From positions 372,001-436,000 of the forward strand of contig JASBNA010000030.1 of assembly GCA_038087015.1 (NCBI GenBank): a stretch of 64,000 nucleotides of DNA. The letters run 5' to 3'. Of this stretch, positions 1 through 11,333 are shown one piece after another. The DNA is from Cerrena zonata (Eukaryota; Basidiomycota; Agaricomycetes; Polyporales; Cerrenaceae). Within the stretch, counting starts at the first letter, position 1. Each line of letters begins with the position of its first letter. The notes under the pieces were generated by a model, which did not search any database, was not told the DNA's origin, and saw only the letters and a program-made list of their open reading frames with translations. A program made the position numbers and the translations under genes.

Positions 1-360
1 CTGTTGTAGATTTCGCCCAGAAGGCTATGGGCACTTCAGACGTCAGACTTGATCCCAAGCTCAACCAGGCGTTGTGGGCTCGTGGTATCAAGTCTGTCCC
101 CCACAGAATACGAGTCAAGCTCGAGAGTGCGTCCTTCTGCTTGCAGTGATTTGGTGGTGGAAGCTAATTGGGACGACCGGAAATTTAGGAAAACGTAACG
201 ACGAGGAGAACGCAAAGGAGAAGCTCTTCACCTACGCTACCTTCGTTCCCGTCGAGTCCTTCAAGGTCCGTTCTCTTATCTTCAGTCAACATATTAAAAA
301 CTCGTAACTAAATTAACCATCTTGCAGGGTCTCGAGACCGTCGTTGTCGACGCCGAGTAA
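1..360 (+). CDS. RPL31: Ribosomal protein eL31, 3' part
   Basis: Large-subunit ribosomal protein eL31, cut at its 5' end by the window edge. Exons 1-126, 189-265 and 328-360 join in phase. They read through the eL31 block [18 protein letters not shown], then [20 protein letters not shown], and end in VVVDAE and TAA, which matches the family C-terminus. Both introns have GT..AG ends (127-188 and 266-327). The start codon and first exon(s) lie outside the window. eL31 sits at the peptide exit of the 60S subunit. Identity is secure from the conserved core. Confidence 0.95.
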
Positions 361-788
361 ATATTTACTCTTGTCTTGTGTCATTAGTCTTTACCCATCC
401 ATCCACACCTTTTTTGCGCTCATCATGTCCCCCCTGCTATCACGCTATGCAGCCACCCATACGATAATATGCCATGTCATGCCGAGCAATCAAAATCACG
501 CATCTGCGTCGTTCGAGGGAACCGTATTTTTGACTCGTTTGAAACAAACTCGAAAGACGACAACTCGTGTGAGTGTAGAGCTCTGGCTTTCAAGACAGTA
601 CCGTGAAACCCTACACGCCTCGGTTTTCGAATATCCGCTTAGAGGGGGTATATATGCAATGCGACATATTAAGTATACTATTAATTTCATCTGAGAGCAA
701 AAAAAGAAGTATCCACACTGAAGAACAGTCGAAAAAAGCCTCTCTATCCCACCATCTAATCCATAGACCGCTGTGATCTAGCCACAAC
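361..788. other. Intergenic, convergent 3' ends
   Basis: Spacer between the RPL31 stop and the stop of the GT69 gene on the opposite strand. It should hold both 3' UTRs. I see no gene; short ORFs here are not conserved-looking. Confidence 0.6.
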
Positions 789-2897
789 TCATAGTAGGTT
801 GAGATCCCTGTGATGTCTAACCTTGACTGCATCAGCTTTGGTCGACTTGTTCGGCATTCTTTCCCAGATAGGATCGACATCGGGACCGTCGAGATCTCCT
901 GCTCCGTCCCATCCCCAACACCACACTAAAGTAATTGAGCATAATTGAGCACTTAGACAGTGAGTGAAAGGACTAAAGCGAAGAACGTACCGTAGTCAGG
1001 ACCGTTCTCGAACTCGAGTTCGTCTGATTCCTCTTCGGTGAAAAGACGGTCATGAGGTCCAAACCATGCTCGATCTTGAGGGTCTGTTCGAGGGTTATCA
1101 GGCAGACCACCGAGACGAACATAGCCTCGGATGGAAGTGAGGTTCTTTCGTGCTGGGTGAATAATATCATACACCCTCTGTAACAACATAACAACGTTAG
1201 TCCACTCCAAACAAAGACACAAATAGAAAAACGCACCCTATCGTAAGCCAACTTGACTCTCGGCACCATCATAATTCTCCCATACCCCGCCTCCCAATAA
1301 TCATTACAGATCAAACTACATTCACTCGCCGAACACTCTCCCTCAGTAATCTTAGCCATCCTGAATCGTGTATGCGGAGGCGTATAGAAAGGTGCAGGGT
1401 CGAGGACGGCAATACCGTTCCAGCATGATTGGACTTGAATGGGAAGGTGGCGCATGAATCGGTCTTGTGAGGGCGGGTGGTGGAAGACACTTTCGAAGGG
1501 GGCGTTTTCGAGCGCGGTGCCGTTGATGTCACGGGCGACCCAGTTGTCGTAGAAGACGGGTGAGCCCTGAGTTTGATGAGAAGGGGAAGGTTAGTTATTC
1601 CGTACAACGTATCAAGGAATGAAATGGAAGCGTTGTAGGATAAGGGACGAGGAATAGGGAATAGCACGTACCAACTCCTCATGGAACATATAATCCGCCG
1701 CACAAGTGATCCCAGCATTATTCCTCCTACTCTGCCAAATCAACTCCAACAAGTCGTCCACACAAGGCAAGATATCGTTCATGAACACAATCGTGTCAAA
1801 CACCTCATTCTCCGTATTCCGCAATTCGTGTAGGGGGACGAACGCAGCGTTTCGCACTTCCGCGAGATATTCGATACGATGGTTGAATGCACCCCTCGTA
1901 CGTGTTGATGTCCGAATCATCACTCGTAACCCGACTGAGCGACAGAGAGCGTCGAATATCCGGAGGAGCGCTTTCGTTTGGTCTGTTGAACCGTTCTCGT
2001 AGATCGAGACGAAGACATTCTGGTACCCCAGGACGGAAGCCACCCTAAACAGCGTCCCAAACAAATCCGGAATGACGTCGAACGAATTGTACAAATTGAT
2101 CGCAAAGAAATACTTGTGTGTATCCGGTTGGAGTCCTCTCGCTGAAGGAGGAACATAATCCCCTTCACTCCCACTTCCCAGACCCAGAGAATCGAGCCAT
2201 GATGTTCGGGAGGAGGGTTGTTGGTGCCCGATAAGTGCGGCATACCGTTCCATGGCTTGTTCTTTGTAGAGCGGTTGGGCATTCCGTGTACATTCTTTGG
2301 TGTAATGGGGGGAGAGGGAGGTGAGGAGTTCGAGGATACGGAAACGTTGGTCGGTGGTAGGGAGGGTGACTGGGTGACGGGTGCTTATGCGACTTGTTGA
2401 GCTGTATATTGGGGCATGTCCGCCTCGCCAGACTGAGTTTGACGTAGACTATGTGCGGAGGATGAAACATGGTCGGAAGGTAAGCATAGAGACACAAGTG
2501 GTATAGGGATGAGTGATTATGTGATAGGCAGATAAGTAACATATGAGTTCATTACTGTGTTGCAAAGAAGGCAGACAGACAGACGTACGCTCGAGGTGAA
2601 TATATTAGCCACAATAAGACCAATGAATATACCAATAGACAACGACACCCATGTCGGGAGTCGTTTCAACGGATTCGTACTTTTCGGTTGCATCACTTGA
2701 GCTGCAAGCCATTCCAAGTCAGTAGGCAATATCGTCGACTTTCGTGCCCTCATCCTCATCGTCGGACTCAGCACTTCAATAGTGGCATACACAACAGAAG
2801 ACCGAGACCAAGATAAGGGGTTCAAGAACCGTATAGAACCACACACATACCTATTTATCTCTTCACCAAGTAATTGCTGTGACTGAGTGACTGACAC
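789..2897 (-). CDS. GT69 (CAP59/CMT1-type) alpha-1,3-mannosyltransferase
   Basis: Type II Golgi glycosyltransferase of family GT69, related to Cryptococcus CMT1/CAP59. Exons on the minus strand: 2897-2589, 2448-1672, 1566-1237, 1177-991 and 925-789, giving about 579 aa with all phases consistent. A signal-anchor (VSLSIGIFIGLIVANIF, near residue 90) is followed by a stem. The catalytic domain starts around KYFFAINLYNS, with SIYENGSTD, IVFMNDILPCVDDLLELIW, the FYDNWVARDINGT block and a C-terminal CWGWDGAGD, all hallmarks of the CAP59 domain. GT69 enzymes transfer mannose to wall or capsule polysaccharides or glycoproteins; the exact acceptor cannot be read from sequence. The first exon may contain one more small intron, so the start at 2897 is less certain than the rest. 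Confidence 0.88.
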
Positions 2898-3455
2898 TAT
2901 GTTCGGGCATAGAGCGCGAGTTCAGGACCAAATTAGAATGGAGCGTGCTCGCTGTTTAAGGGGTTCTGCTTGAGGAAGAGTCAAAAAGTGATTAACCCGC
3001 GTGGTTCTTGTCACGTCGTTTGAGTGTCGTGGAGTCCAAAGGAGTGAAATGGAGAGACAGGAGGTGGGAGGAGGTCGTACAAATCCAGCGAAGAGATAGG
3101 CCAGTCGCGAATACCGTTACTCGAGACTCCCCGACACGGATGCCACCTGTCACCGTCATTGATCGATCGGGAACATATTCATTGCTCGAGCTCGGGGCTC
3201 GACAACATACACGCTTATTGCAACCTATTTTTGTTTCAAGAACAGACGGGATGTAGGCTGAAAGATTTCACTGCCAAGATATCGCGGTTATACGAAAGTA
3301 TGGTAATTAGAAATAGAAAAAACAAAAGTCCGTGGTAAATCCAGTCACAGAGTAGTTTACATGGTGGTGGTGTGTAGAAAATCACACACAAGTCTAAGCA
3401 TTGCCAAGCATCAACACTTCCAAGAGTGCTCACAAAGATCTCAAATCTCTACTAC
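2898..3455. other. Intergenic
   Basis: Promoter side of the GT69 gene and 3' UTR of the next minus-strand gene. No gene or repeat seen; the short plus-strand ORFs have no recognisable content. Confidence 0.55.
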
Positions 3456-5054
3456 TTAAACAAGCGCATCCCTGCTCTCCCCATGCCCATTCTTCTTCAC
3501 CGTCTCAAAGTCGGCAAAAGGATCGTCCTTATCATCCTTGTTCTCTCCATACCCTGCGATACCAGGACCTTCGTAGCCAGGAGGCTTCATGCTACCATCA
3601 TACGCCGGAGCGTAACTTGGAGCGTAACCACCTGCATGAAGTGGTGGAGGTCCGGGAGGTGGTGCGAAGGTACCAGAAGGCGCGCTATAAGCGAGGTAGG
3701 GAGGGTTATAGTGCTGAGGGTAGGAGTTCTCGAATTGCTGGGATGGGGCGCGAACTTTCTGACGGCCGAAGTTAGGGTCAAGGAGCTGTTTGTAATAAGA
3801 CCAGGCAATTGCACAGAAGAACCCGGCGAGGACTGTTATGGGAATGGTGGTCAGCTCTAATTCGCCTCTCGCAAGACAATAATAGACAAATAAGAATGAG
3901 GCTTACCGATTTCAACGATGAGTGAAATGATCTCGTTTGCAGAATCATGGCTCCAAGCATTCTTGCAGACTACCGATATAATTAGAACATACGGGTTGCG
4001 AATAGGGACAAATCAGAGACGTACATTGTGCGGCTTCGGCTGCATCAAGATGGTCACGAACAGTAGGGCCCCAGATACCAAATCTCTGAGAACGGGAGAG
4101 TGTAAGTCAACAGTATCACCATAACAAGTCAAAGATGGAGTTTTGGACTTACGAAAATGATATCACCACCCGTAGAGATCTCTGTGCATTCGTCAATCAA
4201 AGCACTCTGAGCCCATCGTCAGTGTACCATTCAAATTCTTGAGTAAAAAAGACAATGACGCTACCTTGAGTGTGAAATGCGTGATTGTTCGCACAAATCC
4301 AGCACCGATGACCAGCAAAGAGCTAACAATAGCAGCGATGGAGTAGATTCGCACGAGCGCCAGGCGTTGCTACAGCGGAGACACAGACATGTCAGAATTG
4401 CATATTACCAATTTCCCGATAGAGTACGCACTGTGGCCGCAGCAACAATACCGAATGTTTCGATGGCTGTCACCGAGATGTATAGCGAGCCGAGAGCAAT
4501 GGCGAGAGTTGCGAGCTTGGGTTGACCATCTATTGTTTCATTGTTAGCTGTTTTCGGTACAATCGAAGGGGAAGAACAACGGAGACGTACGGTCTTTGTC
4601 TACGTTGATATCTCTGAACAAGTTGATCTAATGGAAAAGGTGTTAGCCATGATCTCATTGGCACGAGGTGGCAACATTGCGTACAGCCCTAGAAACATGA
4701 ATCCTGTCAGCTCCATTCTCTGCGATGCACAGATGAATGAACGACATACCAAATGAGACTCCAAATAGCAGTAATCAGGGAGACTGGAAAGATTATGAAG
4801 CTCGATGAGCGAGGCGCAGTCATAGACAAGATGACCGACACTTACGGACAAGGACAACGGGTCTCAGACTGGACTGATACGCTCGCGCGACCGCTCCATA
4901 CGCTGGAGGATTACCTATAGCCACCAAATAGTTCGAGGAATAGACATACAGTAAAGTAGAAATCAAAACGCAATGAAGTATTGCTCGATTAGCATGCGTC
5001 ATAATCTCTTGGCGGTCGCGACGTACCTGTAGCCGGAGGTGGGCGCGAAGACAT
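3456..5054 (-). CDS. Four-TM membrane protein, agaricomycete family of unknown function
   Basis: Eleven-exon gene: 5054-5027, 4914-4846, 4783-4750, 4703-4685 (19-nt micro-exon), 4627-4591, 4529-4432, 4369-4265, 4206-4153, 4086-4025, 3969-3907 and 3856-3456. The protein (about 322 aa) has four hydrophobic segments: RPVVLVLSLITAIWSLI, LATLAIALGSLYISVTAIE, SIAAIVSSLLVIGAGFV and TIPITVLAGFFCAIAWSYY. A Cys-containing loop lies between TM3 and TM4, and a Pro/Tyr/Gly-rich cytosolic tail ends in FADFETVKKNGHGESRDALV. It resembles a tetraspan family common in mushrooms, whose role I do not know. One base too many sits in the A-run at 4080-4083: exon 4086-4025 reads the expected FRFGIWGPTVRDHLDAAEAA only if one base is dropped. 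Confidence 0.7.
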
Positions 5055-6433
5055 TTGTAGTAATACAGCGAGCTGGAAAGACGAAAGATAGGTGGAGAAG
5101 GAAGCTTAATGATGAAGTTTAAGAGAAAGAGGAGAGAAATACAGCAGCGCAGCTGTGTCCAGCACTGTGAATGGCAGTGGAGAAGAAAGAGGAAAGGGTA
5201 AGAAGTCCGAGCTACGGGCACACGGTCTGTCTTAGCCAAACACAATACAGCCTCACAGCAATGGGCGCCTCGGCTCGGGCACATTGGACATGGGTTGTAA
5301 ATATAGCTCACTCGGTCAGATTATCGAACAGGCCATAGCTTTCAGGTATGTAGTGGCAGAAGGTTGATTGATTATTGTGTGGGTAGGTACATGACAGGAA
5401 AGCGGATACACAGAATCGTACAAACCGGCCAACAGCATCATAACATCTATCCAGTACTTACGGAACACAGAATATACAGCACACGTCATGTTGACCATTC
5501 GAATTGAATAAGCGGCGTACAGCCTTGCAACGTTATGATCCCATGCCAAGCTAATGCGTTTGAAGGAGTTTATAATCTAACCCCGCATTAGACACCCGAC
5601 TCGGCCTCTAGATCCCTTCCGGTGGGAGCGTTGGTGTTGACGAGTGGTTCGGCGAGGACAGGGAGGAGCATTGGGCGTCGCTGTAAGACAACATTATTGA
5701 AATGTGGGAGACATCGTTGATAGCATATCACAGCCTAGTTTATCGAGATATGAGTAGCTGCTACAGCGCGAGCGATATGAGCAGCAAAACACCAGCATAA
5801 GCGAGATAGGTACACGGAACAGAACTCAAGTCATGAGAAAGCAGGAAATAGGACAACAACGTCGTGTAATGCATGCATATTGCGGTCGTATCAGACCTGC
5901 AGTCTTAGCGAAGTGGGATGAATGTTGAAGAGTTGAGGCTAGTATTACTGCATGCTAGTATTGCGACTCGAGCAATGCACTTTGAATTCACCCAAGTAGG
6001 TGGTTGCAATGCAGCCGGTGAGAGGCGACACCACAACTGTTTAGCCAGCGGACACACACAAGATGCGGGAGAGTTATATTGAAAAGCCTTGTGTTTGCAT
6101 CAAGCAGTGAAGAAGCTTGACATAAAAATTAGTAACGGTTGACGATGGGTTATTGAGGCGTCACGCCATGAGCTCCTGTGTTTGAGAAAGCATTCAACAA
6201 GTATGACAGATTTAGTTCAACAGCAAAGAAACCAGATAGACAGAGCAGGACACAATGTTATCGAACCGAGCCACAAGTATGAAGAGGAGTGCCTCAAATT
6301 GAATTTAGCGCCCCATGAATACGAGCGTTTCGGAGTTTGCCGAAGCTGTATAGTTCTTTGCAGCCACCGAGCTTGCCAGGCTACCACATACAGCAATATC
6401 GTCGGCGCCGGCACCAGCAACCTCAAGACCAAG
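5055..6433. other. Upstream regions, no gene seen
   Basis: Divergent upstream regions of the four-TM gene (-) and RPL34 (+). No coding exon with consistent splice phases was found. The 106-aa ORF at 6182-6502 overlaps the presumed RPL34 leader and looks fortuitous. Confidence 0.5.
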
Positions 6434-6727
6434 GTAAGCCGAACCTATGCTCGTTCTCAGTCTGATTTGACAGTGCTAACGATACTTTACTTGTGTAGGT
6501 AACTTTCGACCTTAATGTGAGTTTTGTTTCTGTGCAAAATTTGGCTTGGAACGATCGAAGTTGGGAAGTACGTGAGGCTGTTGGAAAGATATTGGAACAT
6601 GGATTTGGAAGCCTAGAACGAGCTGGAGGAGGAAAATGAAGAAACGAGAGGAAACGGGCTGCTCAACTACTCCCAGAATACCGATACACGACTCGAACAA
6701 TGTACTAACTTTATCTTGTTTACACAG
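6434..6727 (+). promoter_or_regulatory. RPL34: Probable spliced 5' leader of RPL34
   Basis: Two intron-like intervals precede the RPL34 ATG at 6736. The first is 6434-6498 (GTAAGC ... TTGTGTAG, branch-like TGCTAACGAT). The second is 6517-6727 (GTGAGT ... TTTACACAG, branch-like TACTAACTTT) and ends 8 nt before the ATG. Together they suggest a leader spliced twice, as is frequent in fungal ribosomal protein genes. This is inference from splice motifs only. Confidence 0.5.
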
Positions 6728-6735
6728 TTTCAGCA

Positions 6736-7217
6736 ATGGCCCAACGTGTCACTCTCCGCAAGCGCACTCCCTACAACACCACCTCCAACCGCCGACGAGT
6801 GGTCAAGACCCCCGGTGGCAAGCTCGTCTACCACCACATCAAAAAGCTTGCTACTGCTCCCAAGTGCGGTGACTGTGGTATTGCTCTCCCCGGAGTACGC
6901 AATTTTATACCAATGGAGTGCAAGTTCTCGAAACTGATTGGATCTGCTTGATTTCTGTATTACTCAGGTTCCCGCCCTCCGTCCCCGGGAATATGCCACC
7001 ATCTCAAAGACCAGGAAGACTGTCCGCAGAGCGTACGGTGGCTCAAGGTGTGGTGACTGTGTCAAGCAGCGGTACGTTTCCCCCAGTTCTCTAAAAATCC
7101 CCATCGACTAAGTCCTAATCTCTACTATTTAGCATCCTCCGGGCGTTCTTGGTAGAAGAGGCTAAGATCGTCAAGAAGGTTATCAAGTCGCAGCAGCAGC
7201 CCAAGGGCCGCAAGTAA
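6736..7217 (+). CDS. RPL34: Ribosomal protein eL34
   Basis: Large-subunit ribosomal protein eL34, complete. Exons 6736-6894, 6968-7071 and 7133-7217 give 115 aa, the usual family length. It begins MAQRVTLRKRTPYNTTSN and carries the paired C-x2-C motifs CGDCGIAL and CGDCVKQR expected for zinc binding. It ends QQQPKGRK and TAA. Both introns are GT..AG and in phase. The gene follows a probably spliced leader and is separated from the PHO13-type gene by about 570 bp. Confidence 0.97.
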
Positions 7218-7786
7218 ACCAACCTCTCGATCATTGGAGGAGGATTTTTGCTTGCCCTATCACCCCACCACCCTTTTGCATGGAGTTTTAGTTGTTGCCA
7301 GAGACTACTCCTTTTTACCTACTGCACCCTACATTTTATGGTGACGACGAACATGCCCCTCTCACTCTTCATTTCCCCCTTGCATGCATGTGTACTGCTA
7401 TCGTTTACGACAAAACAAAAGTATGACCGATGAGGTCGGTATGCGCCCTTGCTTTTGTGTGTCCAGCCGAGTTCTCATAAAATTCGGTGTTTTATTGCCA
7501 TATGTATCATGAACTATCGACTGATCAATGCCGCTATTTTGAAAGTTTGATGTCAACTCTAAGGAAGTGTCAGTGATGCTTTGCCAACGTTCCTTAGTAT
7601 ATCTGGGGACATACGCCTACTTCTCTTTTGTGAGACAGACTAACGTAACGAATTCCAGGCGCTAACCCACTTCTCATCAGTAGATCATGCAAAGTCGGAG
7701 TTAGTGAAGCTTGAACGTTACCTTGAACCGCCGCGGCATACACCTAGATCTCCTAGACCATAGAGTCATAGATTTAGAAACACGCC
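7218..7786. other. Intergenic
   Basis: RPL34 3' UTR and promoter of the downstream phosphatase. Nothing else recognised. Confidence 0.6.
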
Positions 7787-8932
7787 ATGGCTGCCCGTCT
7801 CTCTGTGAAGCAGGACTACGAGAGCTTGCTAGACAAGTACGATACATGGCTATTCGATTGTGACGGTGTCCTTTGGGAAGGCGATCGCTTGATCGACGGT
7901 GCTATCGAAGTGCTACAGTTGTTACGAGAGAAGAGTATGTTGTGTCAGTTTGTCTTCGATGCCTATGGGGCTGATCAATGAGGACTGACAAGAGAAGTCC
8001 GTGTTATTCGTGACGAATAATGCGACCAAGTCGAGAAAGAGCTACAAGACCAAGTTCGATAAGCTTGGAGTTGAAGCGCATGTAGTCAGTGCTTCACGAG
8101 TGCATAAATGCACATCGAGCACTACACTAATACTGAACAAAATTATGTAGGACGAGATTTTTGGCTCAGCATTCGCGTCTGCCGTGTACATTTCCTCCGT
8201 CCTGAAGTTACCTAAGGACAAGAAGGTGTACGTGATCGGAATGTCCGGAATCGAAGAGGAACTAAAGGAAGAGGGTATTTCATATATTGGTGGCACAGTA
8301 CGCCCTCCAACTACCTCACTACCGTCGCAATCCTCTAATTGTCTATATTTCATAGGACCCAGCAGATTACACCCTCGAACCATTCAGTCTCGCCAACTTC
8401 ACACCCGATCCTTCCGTCGGGGCGGTTCTCTGCGGTCTCGATACCGCTATTAATTACACCAAACTATCCAAAGCGTTCCAATACCTTATACGGAACCCTG
8501 GGTGTGCTTTCCTTGCGACTAATGAGGATAGCACATACCCCGCTGCGGATGGTTTGTTGCCTGGTGCCGGGTCGATTAGCGCACCGCTGAGGTATGCTTA
8601 CGCGAAGGATCCGATTAGTATTGGGAAGCCTAACGGGACTATGTTGGAGTGTATCAAGGCCAAGTAAGTTATCTTGTTATTTTATGTTTTTCTTTCACAG
8701 TTCGGTGGTTGATATAAATGTTTACAGGCATGATTTCGATCCCAAACGGACTCTTATGATCGGTGACCGACTGAACACGGACATTCAGTTTGGCAAGAAC
8801 GGCGGTTTAGATACGCTCTTGGTTCTCACGGGTATAACGAAGGAAGAAGAGATTACAGGACCAAATGCCTCACCCATAATTCCTGACTATGTCACCAAGT
8901 CTCTTGGTGACCTTCGCATCCTCAAGTCATAG
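7787..8932 (+). CDS. PHO13: HAD phosphatase, PHO13 / 4-nitrophenylphosphatase type
   Basis: HAD-superfamily phosphatase of the PHO13/phosphoglycolate phosphatase group. Family members clear toxic side products such as 2-phosphoglycolate and 4-phosphoerythronate in the cytosol. Exons 7787-7934, 7993-8084, 8151-8297, 8356-8663 and 8728-8932 encode 299 aa, close to the yeast enzyme. The motifs are present in order: nucleophile DCDGVLW, FVTNNATKSRKS, the lysine in ISIGKPNGT, and the metal-binding MIGDRLNTDIQFGKNGG. The exon 2 donor could be 8081 or 8084; both keep the frame. Its 3' end converges on GPI11 with a spacer of about 140 bp. Confidence 0.92.
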
Positions 8933-9069
8933 AGCTATCAGACATACGGGAAAGGCGGGAGCAAGAAGAATTAAAGAATTAAAGAAGAATGTATTAGATA
9001 CCACTGGAGTAGACACTAGAGTGTCCCAATCATGTAGATCTAGAGGATAGACCAACGGCATGAAGCACC

Positions 9070-10309
9070 TCACTTGCCCTTTTTCTTTTCGCCCTTCTGC
9101 TGGGCTTGCGAATTTGCAGCGTCCTGGTTTTCCTGCAGCTGAATATAATACAACTGTCGCACACCATTCTCGGCAAGAGCCAACAGGGAGCCTATGATAT
9201 ACCCCGAGATAGCCCCATAGACGGGAGGAAGAGGCCATTGCTAAGAATAACACCTCATTTCAGTTGATTGATCGAGCAGATGAATTGTTCCATGCCCCAC
9301 ACACCTGCCACGGCCGTTCCCAATCCAGACCTAAGGGTATGGCGCCAGCCCAACACCCGAGTACAGTCCCTATTACAGGGTACAAAAGGGCTCTATCGAT
9401 GGGTGTACGCGGACTGAGGTGATAAGGGAACAGAAGGGTGAGAACCAATGTTGGGCGGGGTTAGCAATGATGTGCATGATATACACGTTACACTCACGAG
9501 AGCTCCGCGAAAAGTCGGATCCAAGTCAAACGTCTGACGAGGGACTCGGAGTCTGAGCCTAAAGAAGGAAGCCCGTGGATATAGCTGGCGGGGAAGACAG
9601 TGAGGAGCGCGATGAGCAGGCCCTAGGGCAGAGGTATGGAAAAAGATGGCTGCCGAAGATCCTTTCAGCAAACGCTGGTCAATTGTTGTATATTGGTATA
9701 GGAGACATACCTATTCAACGGTGCTCCGTATAGTATAGCTAGGATGGAGAATGCGAACGCACCCACGGTGGTTGCAATGCATGACCCACGGAACGCCTGC
9801 AATAAGTGATAGATCAAAAGGGTACTTTGTACAGATATGTCTAATGCACCAACCGTGAGTCTGTTACCTTTGCGCTCTTGTCTAAGTAGTTTTTGCTCCG
9901 CCCGTTGAGCCGACTCGTCTGCGGATCCTTTGATTATTGTTTGGGTATCCAAATGCCAGCGTTGCAGCCAAGTAGCCCACCAGACTTGGAGTACTGCGGC
10001 CCCAACACAAGTCCAGATGACGGTCCGCAACGGATTCTCTGTCAGGGACGTCAGCACATCCCCAGGTGCCTGATCCTCATTCTCTGATGCGGAAGCTCGC
10101 AATAGAGTGGTAAGCGAGGTTCGGGGTAAGAATAGAGATGTGAAAGTAAGCAAGCTGGTGTGTACGCCTACTATAGATGTGTATCGTGCAAATGGGAAGA
10201 AAGGGGGAGGGGGCCTTTGGTCTACAACAGCGGCCGCCTGTGAGCTAGTGCCAGGTGTAGATAGCTTTGCAGGCTTTCTAGACCTCTGCAATGAGCTTGT
10301 GGCCGACAT
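9070..10309 (-). CDS. GPI11: GPI ethanolamine-phosphate transferase subunit, PIG-F/Gpi11
   Basis: Multi-spanning ER membrane protein of the PIG-F/Gpi11 family, the stabilising partner of the enzymes that add ethanolamine phosphate to GPI anchors. Exons: 10309-9854, 9796-9711, 9622-9498, 9413-9305 and 9240-9070; about 315 aa after allowing for one base. Signatures are ILAILYGAPLN, LLIALLTVFPASYIHGLPSL, VIGTVLGCWAGAIPLGLDW, ERPWQQWPLPPVYGAISGY, and a Lys-rich end GEKKKGK. The exon 2/exon 3 junction is one base short: adding one G to the run at the exon 3 acceptor (9621-9623) restores the frame. The exon 1 donor (GTTGGT) was chosen by phase and is weak. Confidence 0.85.
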
Positions 10310-11333
10310 GCCAGTGAGGTGGAACTAGCAATAGGTCCGACACAACTAGAGATACCGGTTAAGAATCAGTGACGTATCTGTCAAGGAAGGTTGAATATCT
10401 GGCACCAATACAGCTAGATACCCTCTTAGTTTTTGGTTTGGCTTACCTGTGACTAGTAATCAATTTCGGGCCTTGCTTTGTGTTCTACGAAACAAGTTGA
10501 AACGGAAATTTCCAATCACTGCAGCGCCGCGTGTTGGTATCGTCGCGGGCTCAATGAAGCGCCCATAACCAAGCAAACCACGCTAAGTTTCGCCGCCGCG
10601 GTATCACTGGCATGATCTTCACTTCCAAGTCCTCGACTGACCCCCCACAGCTGCCACATGTCTTAGTCCTTAAAATATGGAGGAAGGACCTTTTGTTAGC
10701 GAGAAGATCTTCTGTTAGGTTTGTTTTTGCCAAGGCACTCTTGTGGCATGCTAAAACTCGACTATCTCCGTCACGGTGCTTTCTCAACAAAACTGTATCG
10801 ACCTATCGGGGGGACGCTACCCTGAGACAAATGCGATCGGCGGAAACTATTCCTAAATGTGTGCTGAAGCTTGCGGATGTCCGTGGAAAATGGACAGTTC
10901 AGCCTAGCCATTTTGCTCTTCCTGGCATGTCTCTACCTCCCTATTCGGCCGTTCCAAGAAAATTAGTAACACGCATTCCTTGGCAAGCATACCACCAGAT
11001 AGGATCTACTCTTCTGTACCTGGCACAGACATCGCCAGAATCTATTTTGGTCAAGTGCCTTACCTCGACACCCTACGGTTTTCCGCTCCCGCATTTTACA
11101 GCTGATTTTCCCAACCGACGCGCCCACTGTACAGGTCTCAATACACAAGTTATACGCCTGTGGCAGGCTTGATGTATTCGGCTTGCATAATCCGGGTATC
11201 CGTTGTATTATATTCATGATATTCGTATCAGCTAGATGGTTCACTAGTACCTCCCATGTCCCTGACATGACCCTGGTTAGGGTGCGTCCTCTGCCTGGTC
11301 TACAGAGTCCTGCTTCTCATCATTCTCCCGATG
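10310..11333. other. Intergenic, no supported gene
   Basis: Between the GPI11 start and the transaldolase-like stop. A 186-aa plus-strand ORF (10612-11172) lies here but shows no domain, repeat or splice signals, and one ORF this long is expected by chance in the window. Confidence 0.5.

Noticed and set aside
10612..11172. 186-aa plus-strand ORF
   Set aside because: No domain, repeat, signal peptide or splice partners; about one ORF of this length is expected by chance in 64 kb x six frames.
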